Notes: generated from the letters alone by a model not told the origin. A stretch of DNA of 33,190 nucleotides from Paenibacillus puerhi (GCF_009846885.1 NZ_WUWM01000051.1:1-33190), one strand, 5' to 3'. Counted from the stretch's first letter, positions 15,479 through 24,170 are shown. Made by a program: numbers and translations.

Positions 15479-16370
15479 TGCTTTGGGTTGATGAAAATCG
15501 TCAAGAAGATAGCCTACGATCCAGATTAATTCGGGCACGGCACTTCATGTTCGTAAATTTTCTGTAAAGTAAAGCATACAGTGTGCTGCAGTTGGGTACT
15601 TTTGAAGGCTGAAATGCTTAAGCCCTCTGATGTATCTGGATCCGTGGCCTTGCTCTTGCTGGAGCAGCGCAGTAGATATAATCAATCCAACTTCTTTGGA
15701 TAAGGGAACAGTTGCTGAAGGTAGAAACAGATCCAACATATGCAGGGAGCTAGGTGAACCTATCGGGGCACTTCGTGGGTGTGAAGGAGGACTTAATTTC
15801 TGAATCCGTAACGGGGCCCCAGGGTCTGTTATCCTTTTGTCGTCGTATCTCTTCCTTCTTTGTAGCTCCTCCAAAGGGATCTTCTTTTATTCCTATTTAT
15901 AAAGTCCGTGTTGAGTTCCTTTTCCTTTACATTAACAAATACCTCGTCATGAAATCAGTACTCGCTAGTCCCACTATCTTGATAAATATAGTAGCGTGCA
16001 TTGCTCAATTGATCAGCCAGTGTTGGTGATTTGAGATGCTCTGAAATACATTCGGAGAAAGAACATTTTAAGTTTGTGTGAATTGAGTTGATTAACGAAT
16101 TATTCATATGATCCCCGTCCACTAGGATGTGAGAATGTTTCTTTCAAGGTCATTAGCATACTCATATCGCCCTAATTTTCCCACACCTATCTTTGTAATT
16201 TCATCAGTGAGCTGATTAATAGATACATTCATCTTAGCACCGAATTTCTTTCGAAATTGTGAGTCTAGTTGACTCGCTAATTATTGTATAATATTTCCAC
16301 GGATGATTGAAACAAAAGATTCTAGGCAAAACATGTGGACTGAAAACTAATCCCCCGGTTCACCGTCCCT
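15479..16370. other. Decayed intergenic DNA, no intact gene
   Basis: About 890 bp without a credible gene. Remnants include plus-strand DENRQEDSLRSRLIRARHF (about 15492-15548), and 15765-15870, which resembles DNA at 11205-11290. On the minus strand, MNVSINQLTDEITKIGVGK and following residues (about 16125-16235) end in a stop and look like an eroded coding sequence of unknown family. The region seems to be gene debris rather than regulatory DNA. Confidence 0.6.
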
Positions 16371-16430
16371 AATTCAAATGGAAGCTTGCATTGGAAAGAT
16401 CACCAATACAAGCTTCCATTTGAATTTTTA
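16371..16430. repeat. 24-bp inverted repeat with T-tail
   Basis: Arms 16371-16394 and 16403-16426 are reverse complements with a single mismatch and an 8-nt loop; TTTTTAAC follows on the plus strand. It could be an intrinsic terminator or the relic of an inserted element. No intact gene lies immediately upstream to be terminated. Confidence 0.75.
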
Positions 16431-16614
16431 ACGGGACTCACAAAGATGCCTTTTTGGGGCTATGCTCCAAACATCATTTCACTCCACTTCGTTCCGCTCC
16501 AATCATGTTTGACGATGACAAGCCGGTATCAAGGCTTCGCCATCCTGCCACCCAACCTTAAAAGATATTCTTGTGGGCAGCACTACGGAGCCAAGGCTTC
16601 AGGCGCTATCGGTC

Positions 16615-16925
16615 ATGGCTGCCCGCAAAGCAAAACCTGTGGAACTCTTCCCCTTGAATGATAATGATGTGGTTATTTTGCATTTTTCTGGAGGTGCCGA
16701 CTCGATGGGTTGTCTCTTTGAACTAATAAGATAGGGGCTGGATTTATCGAGACTCGAGATCTGGCATCCATACGTGGACGGTAGATGCTCCACTTGCCAA
16801 TGACGTAGAGTTCCATTAATGGACGGCTTTGCGGTACATTGATTCAGAACGTGTGCAGCGGTTCGCCTCGGTTGAGAATGCTATTGGCCACACGATCGAT
16901 GTGAAGCTGAGGCATACTGGATAAA
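16615..16925 (+). pseudogene. PAPS-reductase/PP-loop family pseudogene
   Basis: An N-terminal fragment of 39 aa (MAARKAKPVELFPLNDNDVV) carries the PP-loop FSGGADSMGC, the ATP pyrophosphatase signature SGGxDS of the PAPS reductase-like family. It stops at 16732. Further on, another frame gives ERVQRFASVENAIGHTIDVK (about 16848-16907), a likely C-terminal piece of the same protein. The middle is missing or scrambled. It is non-functional. Confidence 0.6.
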
Positions 16926-17335
16926 GCAGTTCTTGGGGCAATGGAAAAGGTCGCCTTTAGAGGATCCCCGACTGCCGCAGTGGAATTCACTTGCACTGCG
17001 GCACGATTTTTCTTTAACTGACCTGCTGATGGACGATTGGGCGGAGCCTCTTGGAGCCCAGCGTGGCTGTGAAGGAGGAGATCAAGGCAACGTCGTTGGC
17101 CGTGTTGTGCGAAAACACAACCCGGTCATTAATGAAATTATATGAAAAAATGGTTTAAAATATATTCTTTGTGTAAAATATCTTATGCGGAATAACTTTA
17201 TGCGGATGTTCTACGTCTTATAAATAGATAAAAAAAGTTTTTAGGAGCCATTCCTATAAAACAAAAAGAGCGCCTCCTGTATGCTGGGTCTGGAATGTGT
17301 ACCATTCACTGCCCTAAATGAAGGAGAAGCTCACC
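16926..17335. other. Gene debris between the PP-loop and IS110 pseudogenes
   Basis: A short plus-strand frame near 17050-17155 reads SLEPSVAVKEEIKATSLAVL and ends EKMV, the look of a real but truncated protein of unknown family. From 17160 to 17335 the DNA is AT-rich and holds only the upstream flank of the IS110 pseudogene. Confidence 0.5.
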
Positions 17336-18207
17336 ATGAAGTATAAGCAAAAGCAGAGGCAAAATCAACGAATTCTAAGAATTACCGATCAAACACTTGT
17401 TGGCAGAGCAGATATTGCCAAAGAAACGCATGTTGCCCGATCGATCGACTTCCGTGTCATTGAGCTAGAGACTGTGTGTTTGAGAACTCACGAGAAGGCC
17501 TAACCAAACTAGTATTGTGGATGAAGGAGTTAAAACGGTAGCACGCCAAGACGGACATCATATTCGACATTGAGCCCACCGGACACTACTGGTTTCCACT
17601 CGCCGAGTTCCTACAGAATGAGGGCATTAAAGTGGTTGTCGTCAATCCGCATCATGTGATGCAGAGGTTATCGCAGATCTCGTTCGAAACGGAAAGTATA
17701 CGGAGCCTCAATTGCCTACTGATGTGTACGCTGATCTAAGGATCTATATGAAATTACGTGAAAAGATCATGGTCAATCTCGGCCAGTTCCAGCGCCACGT
17801 TCAGACTGGTTAGATCGTTTCTTTCCAGAGTACAACCAGGTGTTTAAGGACTGGGAAGGGAAAGCGTCATTAGTCAAACTTTCCGAATCCCCGATACCGC
17901 AGGAAGTGGTAGGCCTAGGATCATTTGCGATCCTCAAGCGTTGGAAGCAAGATGTAAACGAGCTGTGGGTACCAAGAGAGCAGAGAAACTAGTCAGAGTA
18001 GCTTCGGAGTCCATTAGAATAGCCCCAGGACTAACAGCTGCGCAAATGGAAATGAAGGCGCTCCTGGAACAGCATGAATTGCTAACACGCCAACTTGAAG
18101 ACATCATGAATCAAGCGGAGAGCTTGTTAGAACGAGTGCCGGGGCATGCTCAGAAAATTATGCCAATGCTACATGATATCTCACAACTTAAGGAAGTCGA
18201 TAATTGA
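17336..18207 (+). pseudogene. IS110-family transposase pseudogene, truncated
   Basis: Three frames together spell an IS110 transposase: MKYKQKQRQNQRILRITDQT and ADIAKETHVARSIDF (start of the DEDD domain), then PTGHYWFPLAEFLQNEGIKV in another frame, then KRAVGTKRAEKLVRVASESI and LLERVPG in a third (17941-18207). Several small deletions, frameshifts and in-frame stops are present, and the C-terminal Transposase_20 domain with its catalytic Ser is missing. It ends about 40 bp before stalk gene 3 and belongs to a different IS110 subgroup from the fragment at 11694. Confidence 0.85.
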
Positions 18208-18247
18208 AAATCTAAGAATGAATGTGTAAAGTGGGAGGTATTTGATT

Positions 18248-18835
18248 TTGAAAAAATATATAATTGGCGGAGTTATAGGTGCAGCGTTAGCAAGTTCTAT
18301 AACAGTCCATGCTGATTTAGTATTAACAACAGTTCAAGCTTATTTATGGCCAACACCGATTAATGTTAATTTAAATGGAAAACAAACCTCGTCTTCAACG
18401 GACATTGAAGTGTTGAATTATAAAGATACAGCGTATGTTCCACTCCGTTATATTTCTGAAAATTTAGGTGCAACAGTAAAATATTGGGATGACACTCTCG
18501 CAGGAAGGGCGATTTTTATAGATGCTGCTGATGAACGCAATCTTACCTTGAAAGACAAAGGTGAGATTGTTGGAATGGGTAATTTTTATTTTGCTCATGG
18601 AAACAGAACTTCGATGATTGCTCAAATAAAAAAATACAAGGAGTATCCAGCAAACAGCAACCTTTCAATCCGATTCTACGATAGCGAAGGTACACTCTTA
18701 TTAAAACAATGGGTTTTTACACATTTCGATTTGGATTTAGGTGAAGTGCAAACCATTACTAAACAGTTGGAAGGCAATATAGAAAAGGCTGATTTAACAA
18801 AAACCGAGATTGAATTTGAGTTAATTCCCAAATGA
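18248..18835 (+). CDS. Secreted stalk-domain protein, divergent copy 3
   Basis: A 195-aa paralogue of the proteins at 10378 and 12341. The signal peptide (residues 1-22, VHA|DL) and stalk domain (YVPLRYISENLGATVKYW) are kept, but most of the rest has changed (for example WDDTLAGRAIFIDAADERN). It is therefore an older duplicate under constraint. The TTG at 18248 is chosen by alignment; GGGAGG lies 9 nt upstream. The promoter of copies 1 and 2 is absent: IS110 pseudogene DNA runs to within 40 bp, so expression may be lost or may come from the IS side. A clear terminator follows. Confidence 0.82.
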   Translation: MKKYIIGGVIGAALASSITVHADLVLTTVQAYLWPTPINVNLNGKQTSSSTDIEVLNYKDTAYVPLRYISENLGATVKYWDDTLAGRAIFIDAADERNLTLKDKGEIVGMGNFYFAHGNRTSMIAQIKKYKEYPANSNLSIRFYDSEGTLLLKQWVFTHFDLDLGEVQTITKQLEGNIEKADLTKTEIEFELIPK

Positions 18836-18855
18836 AGTTATTTAAAGAAGCAAAT

Positions 18856-18882
18856 AGCCAGATGCTAAATTCGCATCTGGCT
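18856..18882 (+). terminator. Terminator after stalk gene 3
   Basis: A perfect 10-bp stem (AGCCAGATGC/GCATCTGGCT) with a 7-nt loop, 20 bp beyond the stop codon, followed by TATGC. The U tail is weak. Confidence 0.65.
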
Positions 18883-18930
18883 TATGCTAATTATCATCTT
18901 GCTTTTATCAGTAGATACATGGGACTAAAA

Positions 18931-19039
18931 TCAGGCCCAATGGAGTTCAACTGCGCTAGTATTTCTACCAACCAGCGTACGGGTAGAACTATCATTAATA
19001 TTAAATTGCAAATTGCTACATAATCAACAATACCACCAG
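18931..19039 (-). pseudogene. Remnant of a second 350-aa-type gene
   Basis: Minus-strand reading gives RTGGIVDYVA, then NLQFNINDSSTR, then TSAVELHWA and a stop. These match residues 148-156, 269-280 and the C-terminus (ASPVEIHWA) of the intact 350-aa protein, in order, with two internal deletions and a frame change. It sits convergent to stalk gene 3 exactly as the intact gene sits to stalk gene 2, and is cut at 19039/19040 by the chimeric IS repeat. Confidence 0.85.
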
Positions 19040-19401
19040 TTCTTTTGGATATACTGAGATCATTAGAATTGGAAAGCGGCCTTCGCCCTGCCATTATTCT
19101 AGAGGCTACGGGTCATTGCCAATTTCCGCTGATTGAACTCCGAATCGTTTTCTCTGAGCTGCACAGAATATCGGCACTCTCCTTAACAGGCATTCCCATG
19201 ATACGCAGACGAACCGTCTGCAATCGCTTGTACATCCCGCGATCCTTTGTAAATCTTAACCGTTCTCTCACTTCAGCTAGGGCTTTCTTTTTCTCCATCC
19301 CGTCCACCGCGTTATCCCGATTCTTACTATAATCAGTTCGACGATGATAGGGACATCCCTTTCTCATTTTGGAAATTCAATGATTCATTCTATATAGGAA
19401 A
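19040..19401. repeat. Chimeric IS110/IS630 repeat, copy C
   Basis: A second copy of the 361-bp chimera at 11811-12171. The IS110 part (LDILRSLELESGLRPAIILEATGH) keeps the EATGH block. The IS630 part (minus strand, 19113-19367) is an open 84-aa frame with KALAEVRERLRFTKDRGMYK and the helix-turn-helix GMPVKESADIL. No catalytic domain is present in either part. Confidence 0.85.
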
Positions 19402-19463
19402 GTAACATTATCCAAAGTCAAATCGCCCCCGATGCTTCAGCTATCGTTCCCATCCCTCAGCAA

Positions 19464-20201
19464 TCAGGCTTTGGCTTTTCCTAATCTTTGTACTTTTACT
19501 TTTCTGATGGACGAGTATGTAAACCATCCAATTGCCGAGCCGATTACATAAAATAAAATATCATTTACATCCAAAGCTCCGGTATTGGTTATGAATTGTA
19601 CCAATTCCATAGATACCCCGGTTACAACGGAGTACGTTATAATTTTCTTTAGAGTATTGACCTTAAATAATATCGGAAGAAAAAAGCCTAAGGGAATAAA
19701 AAGCAAAACAACACCTAGTGCTGTAGTGAAAAATGTAATGTCAAATGCATTTATCTTAGCAACCCAAAATACAGATTGAATGATTTCTCGGTCTATGTTT
19801 TTAAACGGAATTAGATTATGGTTTGAATAAAGTCCCCAATTAAACCTTAGAGTAACCCCTCTTCCGGCATTGCTTAGGTACGATAAATTTTCAAATTTTC
19901 CCACAAAACAAGCCATTGATACAAACCACACGTATATACCAAAACATAGCCAATGCGTTACTTTTAAGATTTTTTTGAAGGGGTTCAGTGTTTTGTCTAA
20001 TTTTTGTTGTAGTGATTTGTATTCGCCAAAATCAAAAACCGCACATTTTTCAGCAATATCTTCCGCAAGTCCCTTCTCTACATACTCTTTCTTTAATAAC
20101 ATCAAATGGTCTTCGAACTCCTCGATAAGTTCTTTTGTTGTACTCGGATCACAGTCAAGACCTGAAGAGAGTTGTTGTAAGTAACGCTGGATATGGCTCA
20201 T
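19464..20201 (-). CDS. HAAS-VanZ fusion membrane protein
   Basis: A 245-aa membrane protein with two parts. Residues 1-75 resemble the HAAS/DUF1700-type cytoplasmic domain (RYLQQLSSGLDCDPSTTKEL, then EEFEDHLMLLKKEY) that is usually linked to PadR regulators. Residues 80-235 carry four or five membrane helices with VanZ-like motifs: NLIPFKNI (129-136), PLGFFLP (170-176), SMELVQF (197-203) and DVNDILFYVIGSAIGW. VanZ-like proteins are linked with glycopeptide resistance and envelope stress. The gene overlaps the upstream PadR gene by ATGA. The pair is the typical two-gene unit in which PadR controls the membrane partner. Confidence 0.85.
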   Translation of the reverse strand: MSHIQRYLQQLSSGLDCDPSTTKELIEEFEDHLMLLKKEYVEKGLAEDIAEKCAVFDFGEYKSLQQKLDKTLNPFKKILKVTHWLCFGIYVWFVSMACFVGKFENLSYLSNAGRGVTLRFNWGLYSNHNLIPFKNIDREIIQSVFWVAKINAFDITFFTTALGVVLLFIPLGFFLPILFKVNTLKKIITYSVVTGVSMELVQFITNTGALDVNDILFYVIGSAIGWFTYSSIRKVKVQRLGKAKA

Positions 20202-20524
20202 ATGGCTCCCTCCGTTACGTTTAATATCACGATGTTAAGTTCATTCCATTGTTTAATTTTCCGAGTAAGTTCAGCTTTGCCATTTTCCGTGATACGGTAG
20301 TATTTCCTTCTTCCCCCATCGTTTGATTCCCCCCAATACGATTCCACAAATCCCTTATTCTCTAGGCGCCTTAAAGCTGGGTATAATGTTCCTTCGCTCA
20401 TATCATAGAAGTTGTTGCTTCTTTGTTTTAAGTTTTTAATAATCTCGTATCCATAAGAATCGCCTCTGTTTAGTTCGGCTAATAGTAAAATATCAATACT
20501 GCCTTTCATCATTTCTTTATCCAC
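20198..20524 (-). CDS. PadR family transcriptional regulator
   Basis: A 108-aa PadR winged-helix protein: KGSIDILLLAELNRGDSYGY, EGTLYPALRRLENKGFVESY and GGRRKYYRITENGK are the diagnostic blocks. The GTG at 20524 is preferred because GGAGGTGA ends 5 nt before it; a GTG at 20533 lies inside that site. It is coupled to the HAAS-VanZ gene by a 4-bp overlap. Its promoter is covered by a direct repeat, so autorepression is likely. Confidence 0.9.
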   Translation of the reverse strand: MDKEMMKGSIDILLLAELNRGDSYGYEIIKNLKQRSNNFYDMSEGTLYPALRRLENKGFVESYWGESNDGGRRKYYRITENGKAELTRKIKQWNELNIVILNVTEGAI

Positions 20525-20544
20525 GGCGCTCACCTCCGATATAT

Positions 20545-20581
20545 TACATAAAATTGTATTACATAGTACATTGTATTACAA
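20545..20581 (-). promoter_or_regulatory. padR promoter with repeated TGTAATACAAT
   Basis: TTGTAA (20581-20576), 17 bp, TACAAT (20558-20553) forms a sigma-A-like promoter. The element TGTAATACAAT occurs twice on the minus strand, one covering each hexamer, and ATGTA/TACAT half-sites like those bound by PadR proteins lie between. The 20590-20810 stretch beyond holds nothing I can identify. Confidence 0.6.
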
Positions 20582-20815
20582 GGCAATTGGTCGAAATTAT
20601 CCTTCTCGTTCCCACCCCATTCCCTGTCGGAGCACCACAGATAATGAAAATTTTATTACGCCGTTAATCTGACTATGACGACCACGGTGCACCACGGAAT
20701 GTCGCTCCTTTTTGGTTAGCAGCAAGACACGAACGCTAGTTTTAACGATTTGCCCAATTCTTCCATCTAGGCTATGATTTTAAATATTCCATTTGAACCT
20801 TATTGGAGGGATTAA

Positions 20816-21436
20816 ATGAAAATAATGATTACTCAACCAAAGCTTGAACAAACTATTAGACAACTAGAGAATGAACTACATAACAACTCTGTCGATGTAG
20901 TGATATTCCCTGAGGGATATTTAAATGAAAATGTTGAAGAAGCTTGCCGCCTGGCGAAACGATATAATACCGTACTCATCGGCGGACATAGAAGAATGAA
21001 CGATCGACCGAAAGATAGAGCCATTATTATTGACCGTTCAGGGACTGTTATTCTAGACAGAATCAAATATAGCCCTACATCGTTTGTTGAAGTAGAAGGA
21101 CTGACAATTGGTCACATACTTTGTGATGAATTAATCGTCCAAGGCATTAAATACGAAAGTGAAATAGACATCGATTTAGTGGTACATCCAATTGGTGTCG
21201 GGATGTTTAGTGAAGAACAATTTCAAGAATGGATAGATGAAGCTCGAAAAATTGCGATTGCATACAATACGATGATTATTGGCACAAGTCACGCCGATGG
21301 TTCCTACCGGGATACTGGCGTGTCGATCCCAATTGCATATTGCTTCGATATAAATGGAGAAGAAATTTTCATCTCAAAGAATGACGTTCGATCAAGGATA
21401 TTGGATTTGCAATCAAAGACCATCTATATATCATAA
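20816..21436 (+). CDS. Small nitrilase-superfamily (carbon-nitrogen hydrolase) protein
   Basis: A 206-aa cytoplasmic enzyme of the nitrilase superfamily. The Glu-Lys-Cys triad can be placed at Glu33 (FPEGY), Lys84 (DRIKYSP) and Cys103 (GHILCDEL), each in the expected family context, so activity is likely. It is shorter than the usual 260-280 aa: loops around the active site are trimmed. Substrate not predictable (amide, nitrile or carbamoyl). TTGGAGGG precedes the ATG by 6 nt. The methyltransferase 22 bp downstream is probably in the same operon. Confidence 0.8.
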   Translation: MKIMITQPKLEQTIRQLENELHNNSVDVVIFPEGYLNENVEEACRLAKRYNTVLIGGHRRMNDRPKDRAIIIDRSGTVILDRIKYSPTSFVEVEGLTIGHILCDELIVQGIKYESEIDIDLVVHPIGVGMFSEEQFQEWIDEARKIAIAYNTMIIGTSHADGSYRDTGVSIPIAYCFDINGEEIFISKNDVRSRILDLQSKTIYIS

Positions 21437-21458
21437 AAGTTCTATGAGGTGATTGAGT

Positions 21459-22214
21459 ATGCTGGAACAAAGGGATATGATTCAACTAAACAAAATGGGC
21501 TGGGATAAAGTCGCTGACCAGTTTTTTGAAGGTTCGTTTGACATACTTGACTACGGTTCATATGCACCAACAGAGGAAGAGCTACACTTACTTGGTCAAA
21601 TTAAAGATGCCGTTATTTTAGAAGTAGGTTGTGGAAGCGGTCATACCTTGGAGTACCTTGCTAAACGTGGAGCACGAGAGCTATGGGGCGTAGATCTATC
21701 CAGTACACAAATAAAGACAGCAAAAGAAGTTGTCTCGAAACAAAATACTCCTGTCACCTTTATAGAATCGCCAATGGAAGATATTCCGGGTCTTCCTGAA
21801 CATTATTTTGATAAAGCCGTCTCTATCTATGCACTCGGTTGGACAGTCGATTTACCGAAAACACTACGCAATATCTATCGAAGCCTTAAGCCTGGCGGTA
21901 TTTTAGTCTTTAGTTGGGAACATCCTGTACACAGTGTTGTTGAATACGTCAATGAACAATTAAGGTTTAGACGTTCTTATGTAAATGAGGGATTTGAAAA
22001 ACATGATTCTTGGAGAGGTACACCAATAGTCATGCACAATCGAAAAATAAGCACTTTCATTAATGAACTTATTAATACCGGATTTGTTATTGATAAGGTA
22101 ATTGAGGATTCAAGGGTTGATGACAATGATACAAGTAATTCAAGCAAGTGGTACTCTGGAACGAAGGCTCGTATCATACCCTCTACATTGATTATCAAGT
22201 GTCATAAAGTTTGA
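21459..22214 (+). CDS. Class I SAM-dependent methyltransferase
   Basis: A 251-aa methyltransferase. Motif I is VILEVGCGSGHTLEYL, followed by the acidic loop LWGVDLSSTQI and motif post-I FIESPMEDIPGLP. A Methyltransf_11-like core with a C-terminal cap (HPVHSVVEYVNEQLRF) suggests a small-molecule acceptor. The ATG at 21459 has GAGGTGA 7 nt upstream; the TTG at 21453 overlaps it. It is paired with the small nitrilase-like gene. Confidence 0.85.
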   Translation: MLEQRDMIQLNKMGWDKVADQFFEGSFDILDYGSYAPTEEELHLLGQIKDAVILEVGCGSGHTLEYLAKRGARELWGVDLSSTQIKTAKEVVSKQNTPVTFIESPMEDIPGLPEHYFDKAVSIYALGWTVDLPKTLRNIYRSLKPGGILVFSWEHPVHSVVEYVNEQLRFRRSYVNEGFEKHDSWRGTPIVMHNRKISTFINELINTGFVIDKVIEDSRVDDNDTSNSSKWYSGTKARIIPSTLIIKCHKV

Positions 22215-22239
22215 GTCCACGTATCAGACCCGAGTGAAG

Positions 22240-22350
22240 CTTCATTCGTGAATGTGAACATCCCGATTGGGCGGATATAGCTTATGATCACGGCTACAGC
22301 GGTCGCGATTGCTGGACTAGGAAGAACGGCGCCTTGACATTGACCGCGAA
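22240..22350 (+). pseudogene. AraC-type HTH fragment, decayed
   Basis: A plus-strand frame reads EHPDWADIAYDHGYSG, which resembles the second helix-turn-helix of AraC regulators (DIAYDHGYSDQSH...). The sequence then loses similarity, and stops occur around it. No upstream part remains. A fragment this short is suggestive only. Confidence 0.4.
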
Positions 22351-22357
22351 CAGCCGA

Positions 22358-22399
22358 ATAGTTGAAAAGACCTATCGTTGATCTACTTTTTTCAACTAT
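22358..22399 (-). terminator. Hairpin at the end of the NmrA-like SDR gene
   Basis: ATAGTTGAAAA (22358-22368) pairs perfectly with TTTTCAACTAT (22389-22399); the stem overlaps the last codons of the SDR. It is AT-rich, with no U tail on the minus strand, so it is a weak terminator candidate. Confidence 0.45.
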
Positions 22400-23255
22400 A
22401 TAGGGACACAGACTCCTTCAAAAAATCCCTTAGCTTCATCGGAGGCCGACCGATCAGATCGGTTAAAGCGGTAGTCGTTTGGGCGAAATCCCCATTACGG
22501 CTGGCACGAAATAAACCCATAGTTATGTCAATGCGTGGCTCCGGGAAACCCTGTGCGATCAGATACTCCCTATACGCTTCGTCTGACACGACTTTTGGGT
22601 AGATCGATCGGCCGGTGAGATCCGAAAGCATCGCCGCAACCCCCTCCATATCAATCGCTTCAGAGGCCGTTAGATTCGGGGATAGGCCGTCCAAGCTCTG
22701 CTCGGTTAAAATGACTGCCGTGGCTTGCGCCAAATCCGAGTGCGTTGTCCAGGCAACCGGACCGTCCTCGGGAACGACCAGTACTCCCGTTTTGATGGCT
22801 TTACCCAATAATCCAACCAAAGAGGAGGCGTAAAAACCGTTACGAAGAGACGTGTAGGGCATGCCCGATTCTTTAAGCAATGCTTCTGTCGCCGCGTGGT
22901 GAATCATGGGCGGAAAATATGACGTCTTCGAAGAACCCATATGACTCGTGTACAGCACCCTGCCGACGCCGGACTTTTTTGCTGCGTGAATGGCTGTTTG
23001 ATGCTGACGGATACCCGCCTCTCCCAAAATGCCGGACGAGATAAGCAGAACCTGCGACGCTCCTTCAAAAGCATCAAGCAAGCTCTCCGCATCATCAAAA
23101 TCGCCACGACGAACACGGACCCCACGAACCGTTAAATCCTGGGCCTTGCTCACTTCTCTGACACTGACCCCAATCTGTTCAACAGGGATACGCTTAAGCA
23201 ATTGCTCTACCACGCCTCTGCCTAATTTTCCATTTGCTCCAGTAACGATAAGCAT
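22392..23255 (-). CDS. NmrA-like atypical SDR (quinone oxidoreductase QorB/YtfG-like)
   Basis: A 287-aa Rossmann protein with TGANGKLGRGVVEQLL at the N-terminus, then FDDAESLLDAFEGASQVLLIS and the region VLYTSHMGSS. The catalytic Tyr-x3-Lys of classical SDRs is not evident. This is the layout of NmrA/HSCARG-type proteins and of the NAD(P)H:quinone reductase QorB. It is divergent from a TetR regulator, 185 bp apart, a common arrangement for quinone- or electrophile-inducible reductases. Substrate and control are inferred. Confidence 0.82.
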   Translation of the reverse strand: MLIVTGANGKLGRGVVEQLLKRIPVEQIGVSVREVSKAQDLTVRGVRVRRGDFDDAESLLDAFEGASQVLLISSGILGEAGIRQHQTAIHAAKKSGVGRVLYTSHMGSSKTSYFPPMIHHAATEALLKESGMPYTSLRNGFYASSLVGLLGKAIKTGVLVVPEDGPVAWTTHSDLAQATAVILTEQSLDGLSPNLTASEAIDMEGVAAMLSDLTGRSIYPKVVSDEAYREYLIAQGFPEPRIDITMGLFRASRNGDFAQTTTALTDLIGRPPMKLRDFLKESVSLYS

Positions 23256-23440
23256 ATTACCTCCATCCTTTCCTCGGCGAAAGATTTGCTTACCATACGG
23301 TTTTGTGCAACCATATAGGCATAATCAAAAGATAAACGGATTGGACCTCGTGAACAATCAACAAAAGGCCGATTTCGTTGGGTTCCCGACACGATTGCCG
23401 TTTTGTCTATTTTTGTAAGCCGAAGAAAGGGTGGTTTAGC

Positions 23441-24019
23441 ATGCCGGTAAATCCCGACGACCCCCGTGTAAAAAGAACCCGTCAATTGTTTATACAGGCC
23501 TTTAATGATCTGCTCGAGGAAAAGAGAAACATCTATTCGATTTCCGTGCAAGACATCGCGGCTCGAGCGTCCGTGAATCGTGCAACCTTCTATGCCCATT
23601 TTGAAGATAAGTTTGCTTTCCTCGAATATTGGATGACGGATAAATTTCATCTCATTATCAAACAAAGACTGCCGGATGATTCAGCCTTCAGTAAAGATAA
23701 TCTGCACATCCTTGTTCAAACCATCTTTCAATTTCTAGTACGATTTCGACAATACATCACGCCCGGAGACAAACAGTTTGAGCCGATGCTAGAAAAAGCC
23801 ATGCAAAGAGAATTGCATCGTCTCCTGCTCCAATGGTTGAAATGGGGACCCCACCAAAGCTTCCGGCAAGATAAGCTTGAAGCAAGGGCTCTTGTCGTCA
23901 GTTGGGGCATATTCGGATCGGCCTTACAATGGAGCAGAGACGCTCAAGCCCACTCGTTGGAAGCGATGGTAGAAGATGTAATCGAGGTTGTAACCGTTCA
24001 TTTGAACACTTTTGGGTAG
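23441..24019 (+). CDS. TetR/AcrR family transcriptional regulator
   Basis: A 192-aa repressor. The helix-turn-helix covers residues 11-55: LFIQAFNDLLEEKRNIYSIS, VQDIAARASVNRATFYAHF, then EDKFAFLEYW. The C-terminal ligand domain is helical and not specific. The ATG at 23441 follows AAAGGGTGG at suitable spacing; an open extension back to 23378 has no support. It is divergent from the NmrA-like SDR, its probable target. Confidence 0.9.
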   Translation: MPVNPDDPRVKRTRQLFIQAFNDLLEEKRNIYSISVQDIAARASVNRATFYAHFEDKFAFLEYWMTDKFHLIIKQRLPDDSAFSKDNLHILVQTIFQFLVRFRQYITPGDKQFEPMLEKAMQRELHRLLLQWLKWGPHQSFRQDKLEARALVVSWGIFGSALQWSRDAQAHSLEAMVEDVIEVVTVHLNTFG

Positions 24020-24135
24020 CAAGAAGGCTCGGGAGCACTATGGTAAGGTTGGAAAAACGCCTTCACTCGCTTCATATTCCCTTCTCCCGGCACTCCCACC
24101 CTCCTCCAGCCCGCTCCGGCGGCAGCCGCACACAA

Positions 24136-24170
24136 AACGGAGCCCTCCAGAAGAGGCGCTCCGTTATTTA
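24136..24170 (+). terminator. Terminator after the TetR gene
   Basis: AACGGAGC (24136-24143) pairs with GCTCCGTT (24158-24165), loop 14 nt, followed by ATTTAAG. It is about 120 bp beyond the stop; the stretch between contains no gene. Confidence 0.55.

Noticed and set aside
15754..16029. 91-aa plus-strand frame downstream of the sigma genes
   Set aside because: No ribosome site, no domain; it overlaps a segment with a decayed counterpart at 11205-11290.
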